Origin: an uncultured Clostridia bacterium
Lineage (GTDB): Bacteria > Bacillota > Clostridia > Oscillospirales > Acutalibacteraceae
Assembly: GCA_945221685.1 (NCBI GenBank)
Contig: CALYNN010000069.1
Span: 1-8,055 of the forward strand
Direction: 5' to 3'
Length of the DNA: 8,055 nucleotides
Shown: piece by piece, positions 6,514-8,055 of the stretch
Numbering within the stretch: position 1 is the stretch's first letter
How the letters are laid out: every line of letters starts with the position of its first letter
Notes under the pieces: model-generated
Database searches by the model: none
Seen by the model: the letters and a program-made list of their open reading frames with translations, nothing else
Told to the model about the DNA's origin: nothing
Program-made: the position numbers and the translations under genes

Positions 6514-7578
6514 ATGAAAATACTAATTGCACCGGATAGCTTTAAAGGAACATTAAGCGCGGCAGAGGTATGCTCCTGTATTGAAAAAGGCTTACGGCAA
6601 GCAGAGAAAAGCAGCGAAATAATTTCACTTCCGTTATCGGACGGCGGAGAGGGATTTGCCGAAATTCTATCTTCATACTGTAATGCCGAAATACTTTACA
6701 CCTACTGCAGTGACATATACGGCAGAAGAAAGAAATGCTCTTATTTTACCTTTGGTAAGACTGCCGTAATCGAGTGCGCGCAGGCAAGCGGCCTGCAAAA
6801 GAAAAAGGATGTTATGAATGCCTCCTCTTACGGCACGGGAGAGCTGATAAAAGCCGCTTATAACAAGGGATGTAGCAATATTATTCTTGGTTTGGGCGGA
6901 AGCGGCTGTTGTGACGGCGGCGCAGGAGCTTTAACTGCCTTGGGCGCCGTTTTCAGAAATATTTACGGGGAAATATTCGACTTCCCCACCGGCAAGGATT
7001 TAGAGAATATTTACGGTGCAGGCTTTGCAAAATGTGTAAAGGAATTAGACTTTACATTTGCCTGTGATGTAACAAATTTATATTACGGCAAAAACGGAGC
7101 CGCCTATGTATTTGCTCCTCAAAAGGGAGCTAATGCAAATGATGTGGAAATACTCGACAGGGGTTTAAAAATGCTGGGTGCGTTCTTACCTAAGGATATA
7201 AGCAGGCTTGCAGGAGCCGGTGCCGCAGGCGGTCTTTGCGGTGGCTTATACGGAGTTTACGGAGGTAAAATAAAAAGCGGATTTGATATTATTGCCGAAA
7301 GCTGTAATCTTGAAGAAAAAATCAAACAGGCAGACCTTGTTATTACAGGCGAGGGCAAAACGGATTCGCAAACACTAATGGGCAAGCTACCCTTTAAAAT
7401 CAGCGAGCTTTGCAAAAAGCACGGTACAAAATGCGTGCTTATCAGCGGTGTTATTGAAAAAGGCATTAATCTTTGCTCCAAGCAAATCAGCCTTGCCGAC
7501 AACATTATTTCTCAAGAGGAGGCAATAAAAAACGCCGCAGAAATACTGACGGATAAATCAAAATATATATTGCAATAA
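6514..7578 (+). CDS. glxK: Glycerate kinase (GlxK/GarK family)
   Basis: A 354-aa cytosolic enzyme that phosphorylates D-glycerate with ATP, feeding phosphoglycerate into glycolysis; members of this family usually give 2-phosphoglycerate. The opening M-K-I-L-I-A-P-D-S-F-K-G-T-L-S-A (1-16) is the family signature. Further marks are S-D-G-G-E-G (42-47), L-G-L-G-G-S (125-130) with D-G-G-A-G (134-138), A-C-D-V-T-N (183-188), G-A-G-A-A-G-G (234-240), S-G-F-D-I-I (255-260) and I-T-G-E-G-K-T-D-S-Q-T (277-287). It is about 20 residues shorter than the usual 375-380, with all core motifs kept. At 131-133 it reads G-C-C where relatives more often have A-T-N. ATG 6514 has AGGAG 8 nt upstream. It is transcribed from the divergent region shared with the phosphatase. 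No terminator is evident after it; the next promoter starts inside its last codons. Confidence 0.94.
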   Translation: MKILIAPDSFKGTLSAAEVCSCIEKGLRQAEKSSEIISLPLSDGGEGFAEILSSYCNAEILYTYCSDIYGRRKKCSYFTFGKTAVIECAQASGLQKKKDVMNASSYGTGELIKAAYNKGCSNIILGLGGSGCCDGGAGALTALGAVFRNIYGEIFDFPTGKDLENIYGAGFAKCVKELDFTFACDVTNLYYGKNGAAYVFAPQKGANANDVEILDRGLKMLGAFLPKDISRLAGAGAAGGLCGGLYGVYGGKIKSGFDIIAESCNLEEKIKQADLVITGEGKTDSQTLMGKLPFKISELCKKHGTKCVLISGVIEKGINLCSKQISLADNIISQEEAIKNAAEILTDKSKYILQ

Positions 7579-7598
7579 GTTGTAATTAATTATATAAT
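7570..7598 (+). promoter_or_regulatory. Promoter embedded in the 3' end of glycerate kinase, for the small protein and mannosidase
   Basis: -35 TTGCAA (7570-7575, 4 of 6) is formed by the last two sense codons of glycerate kinase, Leu TTG and Gln CAA. After a 17-bp spacer comes a perfect TATAAT (7593-7598). Transcription would begin near 7605, giving a leader of about 27 nt with AAGGAG (7619-7624) before ATG 7632. The surroundings are almost pure A/T, which lowers confidence, but the spacing and placement are right. Confidence 0.62.
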
Positions 7599-7631
7599 AA
7601 TTAGTGAATATATACATTAAGGAGAAGAATT

Positions 7632-7850
7632 ATGAAGGTTAGAATTCCAAAGCACAGAGAATTTTTGATTAGATTTGAGGACGGTTATCCCCAAGAGGCA
7701 GAGGCTTGGGAGGCACTTAACCAAATCGTCAAGGATTATTCCGTTGACGGAAAGAGCGTATACACCGAAACATTTATTGAGGATAACGAGGACAAGGTAA
7801 AGGCACTTCAGGAAAAGTACGAATTCACTTACGAAATAATTGAGAAATAA
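7632..7850 (+). CDS. Small acidic protein of unknown function (72 aa)
   Basis: I do not recognise this protein. It has a strong ribosome site (AAGGAG, 7 nt before ATG 7632), its own upstream promoter, and a complete frame to TAA 7848-7850, so it is very likely a real gene. It is soluble-looking, with no signal peptide or membrane segment and no Cys. It has 17 Asp/Glu against 11 Lys/Arg, so it is acidic overall. The pattern suggests strand (about 10-15), helix (20-36), strand (43-49), helix (50-62), strand (63-70), a small alpha/beta fold. Two aromatic-acidic patches, F-E-D-G-Y-P (15-20) and Y-E-F-T-Y-E (63-68), stand out. The mannosidase gene follows after 10 nt, with its ribosome site overlapping this stop codon, so the two are probably co-translated. 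A role tied to the mannosidase is only an inference from position. Confidence 0.78.
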   Translation: MKVRIPKHREFLIRFEDGYPQEAEAWEALNQIVKDYSVDGKSVYTETFIEDNEDKVKALQEKYEFTYEIIEK

Positions 7851-7860
7851 GGAATTTGCA

Positions 7861-8055
7861 ATGAATAAAAAAAGAGTTTACGCAGTTGCTACCGCCCACC
7901 TTGACACTGTATGGAGATGGGAGCTTGCAAAAACAGTAAAATAATTTATACCCGATACTCTTAAGAAAAATTTCGATTTTCTTGAAAGATACCCTAACTA
8001 CCGCTTTAATTTTGAGGGTGCGTACAGGTATGAGCTTATAGAGGAGTTTTACCCC
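7861..8055 (+). CDS. GH38-family alpha-mannosidase, N-terminal fragment (3'-partial, in-frame TAA)
   Basis: The 65 codons visible to the right edge open with M-N-K-K-R-V-Y-A-V-A-T-A-H-L-D-T-V-W-R-W (1-20). A-H-L-D-T-V-W matches the family-38 alpha-mannosidase start, where His13 and Asp15 would be zinc ligands. The text continues recognisably (F-I-P-D-T-L-K-K-N, then F-L-E-R-Y-P-N-Y-R-F), as in clostridial GH38 enzymes that cleave alpha-mannosides from glycans. These proteins usually run to roughly 800-1000 residues, so nearly all of it, including the nucleophile, lies beyond the window. No signal peptide is seen, which suggests intracellular action. ATG 7861 has AAGGA (7849-7853) overlapping the preceding stop. 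Codon 28 (7942-7944) is TAA where relatives would be expected to have an acidic residue, preceded by AAA; single-base errors from GAA codons would explain both. Family call is good; the stop is suspect. Confidence 0.75.

Noticed and set aside
7587..7603. AT-only palindrome TAATTAT-ATA-ATAATTA over the -10 box at 7593-7598
   Set aside because: Consists only of A and T in an AT-only stretch, is expected by chance, and has no T-tract or G/C stem to serve as a terminator.

Overview
The window looks like a piece of a Clostridia genome, most likely a gut Oscillospiraceae/Ruminococcus-type anaerobe and probably a metagenomic contig. The evidence is a moderately AT-rich sequence with strong Shine-Dalgarno sites, clear sigma-A promoters in short AT-rich gaps, TAA as the only normal stop codon, a Gram-positive MacA/MacB-like export pair with a Thr-rich linker, and glycan-related enzymes. 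The taxon is inferred from style and protein families, not from a marker gene.

Layout: (1) 1-1263 (+) purD, the last steps of which run into the window from the left. Its 5' end is cut off and it carries two in-frame TAG codons. (2) 1295-4464 (+) is one transcription unit with a near-perfect promoter, a 591-aa membrane-fusion (adaptor) protein with a Thr-rich insert, a 416-aa MacB/FtsX-type permease starting at GTG, and a strong terminator. No ABC ATPase gene accompanies them. (3) 4466-5657 (+) is a single-gene unit encoding an APH-fold sugar kinase resembling N-acetylhexosamine 1-kinase. It ends at a hairpin shared with the convergent gene. (4) 5686-6402 (-) encodes a histidine phosphatase. 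(5) 6403-6513 is a compact divergent promoter region with overlapping promoters on the two strands. (6) 6514-7578 (+) is a glycerate kinase. (7) From 7570 (+) a new promoter, embedded in the end of the glycerate kinase gene, drives a 72-aa acidic protein of unknown function and the start of a GH38 alpha-mannosidase that runs off the right edge and contains an in-frame TAA.

Functionally this is ordinary core and carbohydrate metabolism: purine synthesis, an efflux/export or cell-envelope ABC module, amino-sugar phosphorylation, glycerate use and mannoside hydrolysis. Each block has its own promoter, so it is a series of small units and not one pathway operon. I see no mobile element, CRISPR array, tRNA/rRNA, riboswitch or defence system. 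The most unusual points are the orphan adaptor-permease pair, the Thr-rich insert at the adaptor's hairpin, the interlocked divergent promoters, and the in-frame stops confined to the gene fragments at the two ends, which look more like sequence error than biology.
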